A DNA stretch of 64,000 bases from Magnetococcus sp. PR-3 (GTDB taxonomy: Bacteria > Pseudomonadota > Magnetococcia > Magnetococcales > Magnetococcaceae), in contig NZ_JBAHUQ010000011.1 in the NCBI RefSeq assembly GCF_036689865.1, positions 62,001 to 126,000 on the forward strand, given 5' to 3'. Position 1 is the stretch's first letter; each line of letters starts with the position of its first letter. This document shows, piece by piece, positions 50,342 through 59,414 of this stretch. Position numbers and translations under genes: made by a program. Under the pieces are notes generated by a model that saw nothing but the letters and a program-made list of their open reading frames with translations, was not told the origin of the DNA and did not search any database.

Positions 50342-51285
50342 GAATACGCCGACTGTACCGTCAAACGGTTACGACCATCATGTTTGGAGGTGTAGAGTAG
50401 TCCATCGGCCACTCTAAGCATTTCAACAGCCGCTTTATCCTTTGTGGGTACCAAGGCGGTCCCCCCTATACTCATGGTTACCATGGGGGCAACCTCAGAT
50501 TGGGTGTGGGGTATGGCCATATCTTGAATGGCCTTGAGTAGGGTGTGACCAATTATACGTACCCCCGCCAGATCGGTATCTGGTAGCACACAGGCAAACT
50601 CTTCACCACCATAGCGGGCGACCAGATCAGGTGGCCGACGCACATTGGAGGCCAGCAGTTGGGCGACCTGCTTGAGACATTGATCACCACCATCGTGCCC
50701 ATAGTGGTCGTTGTAGCGTTTAAAGTAGTCGATATCCATCATCAGCAATCCCAAAGGGGTTTGGGAACGACAGGAGCGAATCCACTCTTGTTGGAAAAAA
50801 TCATCAAAATGGCGTCGGTTGGGAATATCGGTGAGAGCATCGGTAACCGAGAGGGCTAAGATACGCTCATTCATCGCTTTCAGTTCGCGTTTTTGCTGCA
50901 TTTGAAGTAGGTGTGTACGCACCCGTGCCCGTACTATTTCAGGGCGGATTGGTTTAGGGATAAAGTCGACCCCTCCAAGCTCAAGCCCCTTGATTTCATC
51001 CTTCTCCGAATTTTTTGCGGTGATAAAAATAATAGGGATCTCGACTGTTCTAGGGTCGAGTTGTAGTCTTTTACAAGCCTCAAACCCATCCATACCGGGC
51101 ATAACAATATCCAGTAAAATAAGATCAGGTTGTGGATCGCTCAGAGCGCGCTCAAGGGCTTGCTCACCATCCATCGCGACTTTGACTTTGTAATCCTGTT
51201 TAAGGATGTCATTTAAAATATTGATGTTCATACGATCATCGTCAACGATCAATACGCGTGATTTATCATCGCTTTGTATGGTCAT
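50338..51285 (-). CDS. Response regulator diguanylate cyclase (REC-GGDEF)
   Basis: 315 residues, soluble. The receiver (about 8-125) has VDDDR, LLDIVMPGMDG and IPKPI. A helix links it to a GGDEF domain with the active site GGEEF and, five residues before it, RPPD, an intact RxxD inhibitory site. It should make c-di-GMP when phosphorylated and be subject to product inhibition. It is the first gene of the tightly packed nine-gene minus-strand run. Its receiver resembles those of the REC-kinase (36356-37483) and REC-AAA (52288-53751) proteins, suggesting shared phosphodonors. Confidence 0.93.
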   Translation of the reverse strand: MTIQSDDKSRVLIVDDDRMNINILNDILKQDYKVKVAMDGEQALERALSDPQPDLILLDIVMPGMDGFEACKRLQLDPRTVEIPIIFITAKNSEKDEIKGLELGGVDFIPKPIRPEIVRARVRTHLLQMQQKRELKAMNERILALSVTDALTDIPNRRHFDDFFQQEWIRSCRSQTPLGLLMMDIDYFKRYNDHYGHDGGDQCLKQVAQLLASNVRRPPDLVARYGGEEFACVLPDTDLAGVRIIGHTLLKAIQDMAIPHTQSEVAPMVTMSIGGTALVPTKDKAAVEMLRVADGLLYTSKHDGRNRLTVQSAYS

Positions 51286-51312
51286 GTCCCTGCTCCCTAA
51301 ATCTTTACCTGA

Positions 51313-51534
51313 TCAGATGCTAGAGCTCTGATAGGCAAACTGCATGTTTACCTGACGTCGCTCTTTGATGCGACGGCCTCTACCACGGGTGGCTTGATCG
51401 TTGGTGTAGCCAACACCGAATAGCCACTGGATCATACCAATACGGCGACATTGGCCTTGGCGACGTTCTCCTCGGCGCTGGTTGGGGTAATGCCGAGCAG
51501 GTTCTACACTATCTGCCAGTTGCTTCATCTTCAT
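51313..51534 (-). CDS. Small Arg-rich protein of unknown function
   Basis: 73 residues with two blocks of paired arginines (RRGERRQGQCRR and RGRGRRIKERR) around a hydrophobic stretch (MIQWLFGVGY). The ATG at 51534 has a strong GAGGAG 7 nt upstream, which supports a real gene. It lies 59 nt after the single-domain response regulator and 27 nt before the REC-GGDEF gene, all on the same strand. It may bind nucleic acid, a phosphate-rich ligand or a partner regulator; no family is recognised. Confidence 0.65.
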   Translation of the reverse strand: MKMKQLADSVEPARHYPNQRRGERRQGQCRRIGMIQWLFGVGYTNDQATRGRGRRIKERRQVNMQFAYQSSSI

Positions 51535-51593
51535 CTTATTTCTCCTCTACGTTTGAATCCTTAACATGATCTATGAGGCGGGGTGTTCCATGA

Positions 51594-51983
51594 TCATGGC
51601 CGGTTTAATTGTTCTAACTGGGTTAAAATCGCCTTCCGCATGTGGGGGATGGCGCTGGATTTGTTGATATAGTGCATCGATGGCCGGTAAGGAATTTCAT
51701 CGCCTATATGTGCTTCAGGCAGCGCAGAGAAAATTAAAATGGGAATATCTGCATCGCGCTGCAGGATCTCACGTAGCGTGTGACTGCCAGACATACCAGG
51801 CATGGCGGTATCCATGACAATAAGCTGAGGCTGAAAACCCTCATAGGTGGCCAGGACATCTGATCCATTTTGGACCAATCGGGATTCGGTTTGGCCGCCT
51901 GCTTGGAGGATCAACCGAATCAGGCTCAGGTAGCCGATGTCGCTATCGATTACCATCACTCGGATTTTTTGTTCACGTTCCAT
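51594..51983 (-). CDS. Single-domain response regulator
   Basis: 129 residues, only a receiver domain: acidic pair in VIDSD, phospho-acceptor Asp in VMDTAMPGMSG, Ser in IFSALPE, and Lys in YINKSSAI. With no output domain it may act as a phosphate shuttle or sink between the HPt-bearing kinases and other regulators. The ATG follows a short spacer after weak G/A-rich sequence. It lies upstream of the small Arg-rich protein on the same strand. Confidence 0.88.
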   Translation of the reverse strand: MEREQKIRVMVIDSDIGYLSLIRLILQAGGQTESRLVQNGSDVLATYEGFQPQLIVMDTAMPGMSGSHTLREILQRDADIPILIFSALPEAHIGDEIPYRPSMHYINKSSAIPHMRKAILTQLEQLNRP

Positions 51984-52287
51984 GGTGCCTACTCCACTTT
52001 GCCTTGCATGGCGAGATGGTGAAAAAAGCCATGAGTCTTACCCTTATACTAGTCAAGGATTGGGCCAAAGTTGCAGATTGGATGGGTTCCTATGTATATC
52101 AGGTAGATAGGCTGTTTATCTGCTGTGGTGATGGGCTGTGGAGGGGGTGTTCCAAAATGCACATAAGAAGAGATTTTTTTGCAGGATATGGCTTGTTTAA
52201 TTAATTAAAACAGTCGGATGTGTTCTTTGCTTAGGGGTGTGCACATTGGTTAGGGTGTGCAGTTTGGCACACCCTGTTTTAAGCGGG
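51984..52287. other. Intergenic region with inverted repeat
   Basis: About 304 bp between the REC-AAA gene and the single-domain regulator, both on the minus strand. It contains the repeat at 52252-52275 and an AT-rich part (52190-52215) that may hold a promoter. Confidence 0.45.
52234..52275. repeat. Inverted repeat with an extra half-site
   Basis: AGGGTGTGC (52252-52260) and GCACACCCT (52267-52275) pair over 9 bp with a 6-nt loop. A third half GGGGTGTGCA stands at 52234-52243. It is just downstream of the REC-AAA stop, so it could be its 3' hairpin, or a binding site for the next gene. Confidence 0.5.
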
Positions 52288-53751
52288 TTATTCCTCTTTT
52301 AAATGGCGTAATTTACGGCTAAGGCGGCGGTTAAGGGCTGTGCGAGAAATACCAAGCAGGCCTGCGGCAATCCCCTGGTTATTGCCAGCTTGATGCATGG
52401 CTTGAGCAACCAAAAGGGTTTCAGCCTCTTCCAGGGTTGGCAGACGGCCATCTATGCTTAGTTCTGTGGTTTCAAGCTGTTCTGGAGCTGTAGAGGGGGT
52501 TGTGCGACGCTCTTCAATGGTTTTTTGAATACTCTTCATCGACAGTATGGAGCCTGATCCATGCTGGGCTGCGGCATCAAAGATCATGGCGCGCAGCTCA
52601 CGGATGTTTCCTGGAAAATCATAGAGTTCTAAAAGCTTTAATAGCTCCATGGGTGGCTCAAGAGAGTTGCGCCCCATAGCTTGAGCAGCCTCTTTTAGAA
52701 AGTGCAGTGTAAGAAGAGGAATATCTTCCTGACGTTCACGTAAAGGTGGAATCTTGATGTGGTGGGCTGAGAGACGGAAGAAAAGATCCTGACGGAAGCT
52801 GCCCTCCTGCATCATGGCATTCAGATCTCGGTTGGTGGCTGCAACAATGGTTACATCCATAGGGGTCGGTGTATCTGAACCTAATGGGTAGTAGAGTTTT
52901 TCTTGCAGCAGGCGCAGTAGTTTAATCTGAGAAGCAGGATCAAGATCACCAATCTCATCAAGAAACAGGGTGCCCCCCCGTGCTTGTTGAATGATCCCTT
53001 TACGGTCTCTATCGGCCCCGGTGAAGGCCCCTTTTTTATGGCCAAAGAGTGTGTCGGAGAAAGTGGTATCATCCAACCCCGCTAAATTGACAGACACCAT
53101 CTGTCCGCTACGCCCCCCTAGGTGGTGTAGTCCTTGGGCGATAAGCTCCTTGCCAACACCAGTCTCACCTGTAATGAGGGCTGGCTCACCTGAGTCTGCC
53201 ACAGCCTCCATATAGTGAAAGGTGGCACGCATTTTTTGGCTGGTGGTCACAATATGGGTAAAAGCATCTGGGTGCTGTAATGCTTCATGGGCCAAGCTGC
53301 GACTAAGTGCCCCGACCTGTTTTTGTAGCGATTGAGCTTGCCACTGGGCCTCTATGGTTTCGCGGATGCTGCTCTGTAGTGTGATATGGGTATGAATACG
53401 AGCCTGCACAATCGCCGGTGAAAAGGGCTTGGTAATATAGTCCACGGCCCCCAGTTCCAGCCCCCGGGCTTCATCTTCCTCTTCATCCATGGCGGTGACA
53501 AAAATAACGGGGATCCCTTGGGTTCGGGCATCGGCTTTAAGCTGTGCCAATACCTGAAAACCATCCATATTAGGCATTTGAATATCTAATAGGATCAGGT
53601 CGGGTTGGGGGTCGGAGATGGCACGGTCAATGGCTTGAACGCCCTTTAAGGCCACTTTTAATAGATAGCGCTCTTTGAGCATATCATTGAGCATATTGAT
53701 ATGCAGACGTTCATCATCAACGATAAGTATGCGGTGTTTTTTCTCGGCCAT
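52288..53751 (-). CDS. NtrC-family sigma-54 response regulator (REC-AAA-HTH)
   Basis: 487 residues from the ATG at 53751; an in-frame start at 53784 is less likely. The receiver (about 7-125) has VDDER, LLDIQMPNMDG and ITKPF. The AAA+ domain has Walker A GETGVGKE, the sigma-54 contact motif GAFTGA, Walker B GGTLFLDEIGDL and the arginine-bearing FRQDLFFRL. The C-terminus has a Fis-type helix-turn-helix (NNQGIAAGLLGISRTALNRRL). It should drive transcription from -24/-12 promoters when phosphorylated. It lies between the stressosome-kinase operon and the regulator/GGDEF run, all on the same strand. Confidence 0.93.
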   Translation of the reverse strand: MAEKKHRILIVDDERLHINMLNDMLKERYLLKVALKGVQAIDRAISDPQPDLILLDIQMPNMDGFQVLAQLKADARTQGIPVIFVTAMDEEEDEARGLELGAVDYITKPFSPAIVQARIHTHITLQSSIRETIEAQWQAQSLQKQVGALSRSLAHEALQHPDAFTHIVTTSQKMRATFHYMEAVADSGEPALITGETGVGKELIAQGLHHLGGRSGQMVSVNLAGLDDTTFSDTLFGHKKGAFTGADRDRKGIIQQARGGTLFLDEIGDLDPASQIKLLRLLQEKLYYPLGSDTPTPMDVTIVAATNRDLNAMMQEGSFRQDLFFRLSAHHIKIPPLRERQEDIPLLTLHFLKEAAQAMGRNSLEPPMELLKLLELYDFPGNIRELRAMIFDAAAQHGSGSILSMKSIQKTIEERRTTPSTAPEQLETTELSIDGRLPTLEEAETLLVAQAMHQAGNNQGIAAGLLGISRTALNRRLSRKLRHLKEE

Positions 53752-53997
53752 ACCACGGTCCAGTTGAAAGAAAAGAATCAACACTTAAGATACCCCAACC
53801 CTTGGAAGATTCATATGGTTGGGTCGGTTGCTGTATCGATTAGGTGCCCGCTGCTCTAAGGGTTGCTAAGGGAAGAGGGTTGATTGCTATGCGCTTAGTC
53901 CCTGACACGAAGTGTGCTATGGGGGGCGGCATTTTCAAGAGAGGCTCTTTGCTCTTGCAGACAGAGTAGACGTTTTTGATAATGCATGCTTACGGGC

Positions 53998-56727
53998 TTA
54001 TCCCTTGTTGGATTCAACGTCAGTCTGGGCTTTAAGTGCCGTTAGTTTCTCTAATGCAGTGTCAAACTCATAGTCGTTAATGGTTTCAGACAGTTCATGA
54101 ATAGGGTTCTTTAACGGCCCGATACCATCCAAGTTAAGAATGGCTTCAATCACCTGCTGAGCCTCCATATCATCCTCTTCCAAATAGTTTTTGAGCTCTA
54201 CTAATAAGGCGTTGAAGCGATGTTGATCAAAAAGAGAGGACGATTCACTCTGCTCGGTTTGTGCTTGGTTCTCCATGGCCAGCCACTGTTCAAGGCCATC
54301 TAACACTGGGGTCAGTTGTTGGGTGACCTCAGTCATATAATGTTCGACATCACGGGATGTTGCCGATGCCATGCAAGCGGCCTCCAAGGCTTCAGCCGCG
54401 CGTTGTACGCTTTGTGCGCCAATATTGCCAGCCACCCCTTTAAGGGTATGTGCCATGCGTACTGTAAGTTCCATATCATCCTTAGCAAGCGCCTGCCTGA
54501 AGTGCGCCATGAATTCCCCTTGCGAGGTGTGGAACTTCCCGAGCAAACGTTTGTATAGCTTGGCGTTGCCCTGAGTGGTTGCCAGACCGGTGGTAACATC
54601 AATACCTGGCAGTTCAGGGATGGTGATGCTCTGTTTTTTTTGTGATGTTTGAGGGGTAGGGGGGGCTGTTTGGGGTGGGTTGGCGGGTTTAATCCACTGG
54701 GCCATGGTGGTAAACATTTCACGCACATTAATCGGTTTGCCAATATGCCCATTCATACCTGCATTGGTGGCTTTTTCTAGATCACCAGACATCACATTGG
54801 CCGTCATGGCAATAACTGGTAGCTCACGCAAAGTAGGGCGTTTACGGATCTCCTGACAGGCGGTATAGCCGTCCATAATCGGCATTTGAATATCCATGAG
54901 CACACCATCAAAAATCTCACCAGAATCCAAAATGTCCAAAGCGATCTGCCCGTTATCAGCCACCTTTGTTGTTATCCCCCCATTGGCCAGTAGCTCCAGG
55001 GCAAGCTCTTGGTTAATTTCATTATCCTCAACTAATAGGATGGATGCTCCGCGTAAGCTTTTTGCCGCTTCGGTTTCTTCCGCCTGCCTAGAGGATCCTG
55101 TCTCAATTTGGGCAACACCATGCCCAAATACCTCCCCAAAGGCACCCAGTAGAGAAGAGGGAATAACGGGTTTTGATAAGATGGATTTAACCGCAACGCG
55201 ATTCTCCAGAGTGGATGAAATGGCTTCCTCACGACCAAAAGCGGTCACCATAATAATGGCGGGGGGCGATTGAAGCGTGATCTGCTGGAGCGCTTGTATG
55301 CAGGCAACCCCATCCATCTCTGGCATTTGCCAATCCATCAATACGATGTCATAGGGGTGGTTGTCTTGATCTTTTTGGCTAATCTCTTCCAGGGCCGCGA
55401 CCCCGCCATCCACACCCAAGACTTTCATATCAAAACTGGAGACCATGGCACATAGAATCTCCCTGGCGGTGGTATTATCATCCACCACCAGTACACGCTG
55501 ACCAACCAGTGCCTCCTGCTTAACAACCATACGGGGTTTGGGGTTGGCTTGAAGACCCAGCTGGGCTGTAAATTGGAAGATGCTTCCAACGCCAGCTTCA
55601 CTCTCAATCCAGATCTCCCCACCCATTAACTCCACCAGTTTTTTGGAGATGGTTAAGCCCAAACCTGTCCCCCCATATTTGCGTGAGGTTGAGGTGTCAG
55701 CTTGGCTAAAGGATTGAAAGAGTTTGGACTGTTGTTCCGGTGTCATGCCAATGCCGGTATCGCGTACGGCAAAGTGGATCAAAACCGAGTCTGCATCTTG
55801 TGCCTTAACCCGTGTGGAAAAAACAATCTCTCCGTGTTCTGTAAATTTAACCGCATTGTTGCCGAGATTGACGAGAATTTGCCCTAAACGTAGCGGGTCT
55901 CCCATCAGTGCCATGGGAAGCTCCAGGTCGGTATCAAAGAGAAGCTCAACCCCTTTTTCTTCTGCTTTTAAACCCACCAGGTTGGAGAGGTTCTCTAAAA
56001 TATCTTCCAACCGAAAATCCACCACCTCCATATCCAGTTTGCCCGCCTCAATCTTTGAGAAGTCTAGGATATCATTGATAATCCCCAATAGTGATTCTGC
56101 AGAGCGATGAACTTTTTCAACGTAATTGCGTTGTTTAGGGTTTAAATCCGTTCTCAAAGCTAGGTTTGACATGCCAATAATGGCATTCATGGGGGTTCGG
56201 ATTTCATGAGACATATTGGCTAAAAAATCAGATTTAGCCTGTGTCGCCCCTTCTGCCAACAGTTTGGAGGCCTTGAGTTCTTGGTTCATCTCCTCCATCT
56301 CTTGAAAGAGTTGAGCCCGCGATTTTTCAGCAAAGATGGCTTGCACGCGCTTTATGGTTTCGGTCTCGAGCGCTGGTACCTCTAGCCTGCAGCTGTATTG
56401 GTAATAATCTGTTGCGGCTTCTGTCCCATCCTTCTTCGATCTCATCACCCCAATGGTGGGGGGGCATGGTGGGGGTGTACTCGGTGTTGAGGGGTGAAAC
56501 TGGATGATGAGTTGTACATGAGAGAAAGATTGCTGAAGGTAGGAGGTCACAACGACAGGCTGATCCAGCAGGGTGGATGCACAATCAAAAAGCCATGCGG
56601 AACGGGTGGTGGCATAGAGGGGGGGCATGATGATGTTCAGCGCTTTAATTAGCTTACGCCTGAACTCAATACAGCTGCGTTCCCTATCAAGGGTCAGTAC
56701 TTGGAGATCATGGCGGTTTATAGACAT
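53998..56727 (-). CDS. Soluble hybrid histidine kinase with novel N-terminus: HisKA, HATPase, REC, REC, HPt
   Basis: 909 residues without membrane helices. The first about 130 residues match no domain I know. HisKA carries His174 ([10 protein letters not shown]). The HATPase has [16 protein letters not shown] and GGTGLGLTI. Receiver 1 ([17 protein letters not shown]), receiver 2 ([19 protein letters not shown]), HPt ([12 protein letters not shown]) and the C-terminal segment ([10 protein letters not shown]) follow. Its start overlaps the end of the RsbT-RsbX fusion gene by 10 nt, so it is the probable target of the stressosome module. Its kinase-to-C-terminal part is a paralogue of the kinase at 20721-23753. 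Confidence 0.92.
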   Translation of the reverse strand: MSINRHDLQVLTLDRERSCIEFRRKLIKALNIIMPPLYATTRSAWLFDCASTLLDQPVVVTSYLQQSFSHVQLIIQFHPSTPSTPPPCPPTIGVMRSKKDGTEAATDYYQYSCRLEVPALETETIKRVQAIFAEKSRAQLFQEMEEMNQELKASKLLAEGATQAKSDFLANMSHEIRTPMNAIIGMSNLALRTDLNPKQRNYVEKVHRSAESLLGIINDILDFSKIEAGKLDMEVVDFRLEDILENLSNLVGLKAEEKGVELLFDTDLELPMALMGDPLRLGQILVNLGNNAVKFTEHGEIVFSTRVKAQDADSVLIHFAVRDTGIGMTPEQQSKLFQSFSQADTSTSRKYGGTGLGLTISKKLVELMGGEIWIESEAGVGSIFQFTAQLGLQANPKPRMVVKQEALVGQRVLVVDDNTTAREILCAMVSSFDMKVLGVDGGVAALEEISQKDQDNHPYDIVLMDWQMPEMDGVACIQALQQITLQSPPAIIMVTAFGREEAISSTLENRVAVKSILSKPVIPSSLLGAFGEVFGHGVAQIETGSSRQAEETEAAKSLRGASILLVEDNEINQELALELLANGGITTKVADNGQIALDILDSGEIFDGVLMDIQMPIMDGYTACQEIRKRPTLRELPVIAMTANVMSGDLEKATNAGMNGHIGKPINVREMFTTMAQWIKPANPPQTAPPTPQTSQKKQSITIPELPGIDVTTGLATTQGNAKLYKRLLGKFHTSQGEFMAHFRQALAKDDMELTVRMAHTLKGVAGNIGAQSVQRAAEALEAACMASATSRDVEHYMTEVTQQLTPVLDGLEQWLAMENQAQTEQSESSSLFDQHRFNALLVELKNYLEEDDMEAQQVIEAILNLDGIGPLKNPIHELSETINDYEFDTALEKLTALKAQTDVESNKG

Positions 56728-57752
56728 TTGATCACCACACAGGATGCATCGTCCGTCATTTTGGCGGAGGCGTGCATCACCTTGTCCACGAGATGTTTGG
56801 CTTTAAGGGGCGAGCCTCGGACCAAAAACCGGCAGGGTGCGCTCTCTGAAACACCATCTGAGGCGAGCATGATAATATCACCAGAAGTGATGGCCGTAGA
56901 TTGAGGGAGGATGTTGCGCATGCGCTCACCTAAAATGCCATCTCGCGAGACCCCCCGCCAATTGCGGAGACTAATGGTGCGGATATGAACATTACCGATC
57001 CCTGCAAAGGATAACCGACCACTGGCGCGATTGAGCAAGGCTAAACCTGCCGCAGCGCCGCGGGTACCTTTGGCCATGTCATGCAGCATGTGTAGTAGGG
57101 CATCAAGATCCTCAGAAGGTGCATTTTGCACCGCTTCACTGAGTTTTTTTGTTAAAGCATGTGCTTCTGCACCGTGGCCAGAAACATCTATAATACCAAA
57201 CAGTAAACCAATATCTGTCGGACGAATGATCAAACTATCGCCACTCTGTTTTTCATGGGGGTGGGGGCGGTTTACGTGGGCATGCTCTATCTTTATAAAC
57301 CGGCTGGTGTCGGTTGTTTGGGTATAGCCTGTCACACGTTTATGTTGTTCTGAAATACAGCCATCCAACCATTTTATGGAGGTTACAGTGGTGCCTTTAC
57401 CAACCCCGGTTTCAATGTTCATGGAAGACATAATACGGCGTACAGCAGATAGGCCTAACCCCAAGGTTCCTGCTGTGCTGTAGCCTTCCTGTATGGCACT
57501 TTCAACATCATGTATGCCAGCCCCTTTATCCCGCGCAATCACCTGTATGGCATCATGTCCTGCATCATCAATTCGGTTGATGGAAATTCGACCACGTTGA
57601 GCAAACTTTAAAATATTGGTACCCAACTCAGAAACAACCGTAGAGATCAGTACCCGCTCTTCAACACCGATATCCTCCATAATGGGAAGAGATTGTGTGC
57701 GGGCAACTGCGGCATGCAGGCTGGCCATGCTATCGATGGTAAAGTTGGTCAA
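56718..57752 (-). CDS. RsbT-like serine kinase fused to RsbX/SpoIIE-like phosphatase
   Basis: 344 residues from a TTG at 57752, supported by GGAGG 5 nt upstream. The N-terminal about 130 residues form a GHKL ATPase of the RsbT/anti-sigma type ([15 protein letters not shown] box, [28 protein letters not shown]). In stressosomes RsbT phosphorylates RsbS and RsbR. The C-terminal about 190 residues are a PP2C-type phosphatase like RsbX, with metal-binding [19 protein letters not shown] and DDASCVV. RsbX removes those phosphates in Bacillus subtilis. So the kinase and the resetting phosphatase sit on one chain here. Follows the RsbS-like gene by 36 nt and overlaps the hybrid kinase gene by 10 nt. 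Confidence 0.88.
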   Translation of the reverse strand: MTNFTIDSMASLHAAVARTQSLPIMEDIGVEERVLISTVVSELGTNILKFAQRGRISINRIDDAGHDAIQVIARDKGAGIHDVESAIQEGYSTAGTLGLGLSAVRRIMSSMNIETGVGKGTTVTSIKWLDGCISEQHKRVTGYTQTTDTSRFIKIEHAHVNRPHPHEKQSGDSLIIRPTDIGLLFGIIDVSGHGAEAHALTKKLSEAVQNAPSEDLDALLHMLHDMAKGTRGAAAGLALLNRASGRLSFAGIGNVHIRTISLRNWRGVSRDGILGERMRNILPQSTAITSGDIIMLASDGVSESAPCRFLVRGSPLKAKHLVDKVMHASAKMTDDASCVVIKCL

Positions 57753-57788
57753 TCGTGCCTCCGTTAACGGGCGTGTAACCCTCTCTAC

Positions 57789-58157
57789 TTAGGCTTTTTG
57801 AAACTTCTGTAGGGCTTCATCCAATCCAAAGAAAAAATGAATACCTTCTGTATGGGCACCCGCTTCGACCAAATATAACACCACGCCGGCTGATAAGCTG
57901 ACAATGGCGGGTTGGGCTTTAAGTAGATGCACCGTATCAAAAAAACGGCGCAGACGGTCAAACTCACTCAAGCTCATGACATCCACAGCAGAAAAATCCA
58001 CCACAACCGCTTCAACTTTTTGATGGCGCATCTGTTCAAGGATATCGTGACACATGGCCTCAAAATGGTTGCTATCCAGATCGGCCTGCATGGTTACCAC
58101 CAAAATATCTTGAACCTTGGTAACCGCTATCATGGCGTTATTTTGGCTGATGAACAT
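57789..58157 (-). CDS. RsbS-like STAS-domain protein
   Basis: About 122 residues, one STAS domain (ILVVTMQADLDSNHFEAM, VEAVVVDFSAVDVMSLSEF, GLDEALQKF). Context (after an RsbR-like gene, before an RsbT-RsbX fusion) makes it the RsbS scaffold of a stressosome. At the position of the regulatory Ser59 of B. subtilis RsbS this sequence reads MSLS, so serines flank the aligned position and may be the phosphorylation site. The ATG at 58157 is used; a TTG two codons earlier and an ATG at 58136 are alternatives, none with a good ribosome-binding site. It starts 15 nt after the RsbR-like stop. Confidence 0.82.
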   Translation of the reverse strand: MFISQNNAMIAVTKVQDILVVTMQADLDSNHFEAMCHDILEQMRHQKVEAVVVDFSAVDVMSLSEFDRLRRFFDTVHLLKAQPAIVSLSAGVVLYLVEAGAHTEGIHFFFGLDEALQKFQKA

Positions 58158-58172
58158 GGTCAATAATCAGCG

Positions 58173-59414
58173 TTAAGCGTTGGGGGGGGAGGTTGGCCTT
58201 TTAGGGGTGTGCTCCCCACCAAGTATTTCACCAATCATGCCCAGTGCGGTTTCAAAGGCATCCCGCAAAGTGGCGGTGGTGCGGATCTCTTCCACATTAA
58301 CCCCGAGCTCAACAATGGTGCGGGCAATGGCTGGAGAAAGCCCTGAGATGATGGCTTCACACCCCATTAAACGCGTGGCTTTGGTGATTTTGATTAACTG
58401 GTTGGCGACAGCCGTATCGACGGTGGCAACCCCGCTGATATCCAATACAAATACTTTGGCTCGGGTTTCAGAGATCATGGTTAGCGATTTATTCATGATC
58501 TCTGATGTTCGCATGGAGTCTAAAACCCCCACCAACGGCAACAGTAAAATACCATCCCAAATTGGGGTGACTGGTGTGGACATTTCTTGTACCGCTTTAT
58601 CCAGTTCGTTGCGAACGCGCTCAGCCTCTTGTGCTTCTAAAATAGCCACTTCCAGGGCTTCACTCTGTTCCACACTTGCGGTGATATCATAGGCGAATTT
58701 GACGATTCTTATGGGTCTACCGTTGGGGTCAGAAATGGGGGAGTAGGTTGCTTCCAACCAAATGGATTCACCTGTTTTGGTAAACCGCTCAAAACGTCCT
58801 CGGTTAAATTGCCCTTTTCCTAATGCCTGCCAGAAGCTTTTATACTCTTCTGTTTCAGCATAGAGATCATCCACAAACATTCTATGGTGCTTACCCACGA
58901 TCTCGCGGCTCTCATAACCCATGCTGTTAAGAAAAATATCGTTAGCCCGAATAATGGTGCCATCCAATTCAAATTCAATTACGGCCATGCACTGTTCAAT
59001 GGCTTTGATCATGCCGGAATTGATGACATTTATGCGTTTTTGGCTGGTCACATCAATAGCCAGTTTAATCACTTTGTAGGCTTTGCCATCATCGCCAATA
59101 ACAGGGTTGTAGGTCGCTTGCAACCAGACTTCACGCCCATCCTTGCCAAGCCGCATATACTCAGCAGAGGTGTACGCCCCATTTTTTAACCCTTCCCAAA
59201 ACTGTTTGTATTCGGTTGAGGATGCAAAAGTAGGGTCCACAAACATTCGGTGATGCTTGCCACGGATCTCATCAAGGGTGTAGCCCATGCAATTTAAAAA
59301 ATTATCATTGGCTGTCAGGATGTCACCCTCGACTGAAAACTCAATAATGGCACTGGAGTGATCAATGGCATTAACCAATGAAATGAGTTCGTTTTTATTG
59401 CCTGAATATTCCAT
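58173..59414 (-). CDS. RsbR-like stressosome sensor: PAS-PAS-STAS
   Basis: About 413 residues from the ATG at 59414. Two PAS-PAC domains (about 15-125 and 140-250) are similar to each other: each has a GKHHRMFVD motif followed by W/L-ATY. They resemble Aer/BvgS-type PAS and might bind flavin or heme. A helical linker leads to an RsbR-type STAS domain (about 280-395). Both phospho-threonines known from B. subtilis RsbR (Thr171 and Thr205) have counterparts: VDTAVANQL (Thr334) and AIARTIVELG (Thr366). The N-terminal non-heme globin of the classical RsbR is thus replaced by two PAS domains. First gene of the RSTX-kinase operon. Confidence 0.88.
   Translation of the reverse strand: MEYSGNKNELISLVNAIDHSSAIIEFSVEGDILTANDNFLNCMGYTLDEIRGKHHRMFVDPTFASSTEYKQFWEGLKNGAYTSAEYMRLGKDGREVWLQATYNPVIGDDGKAYKVIKLAIDVTSQKRINVINSGMIKAIEQCMAVIEFELDGTIIRANDIFLNSMGYESREIVGKHHRMFVDDLYAETEEYKSFWQALGKGQFNRGRFERFTKTGESIWLEATYSPISDPNGRPIRIVKFAYDITASVEQSEALEVAILEAQEAERVRNELDKAVQEMSTPVTPIWDGILLLPLVGVLDSMRTSEIMNKSLTMISETRAKVFVLDISGVATVDTAVANQLIKITKATRLMGCEAIISGLSPAIARTIVELGVNVEEIRTTATLRDAFETALGMIGEILGGEHTPKRPTSPPNA

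Noticed and set aside
52234-52275. TGGCAC within the inverted repeat as a sigma-54 -24 element
   Set aside because: No GC at the required -12 distance.
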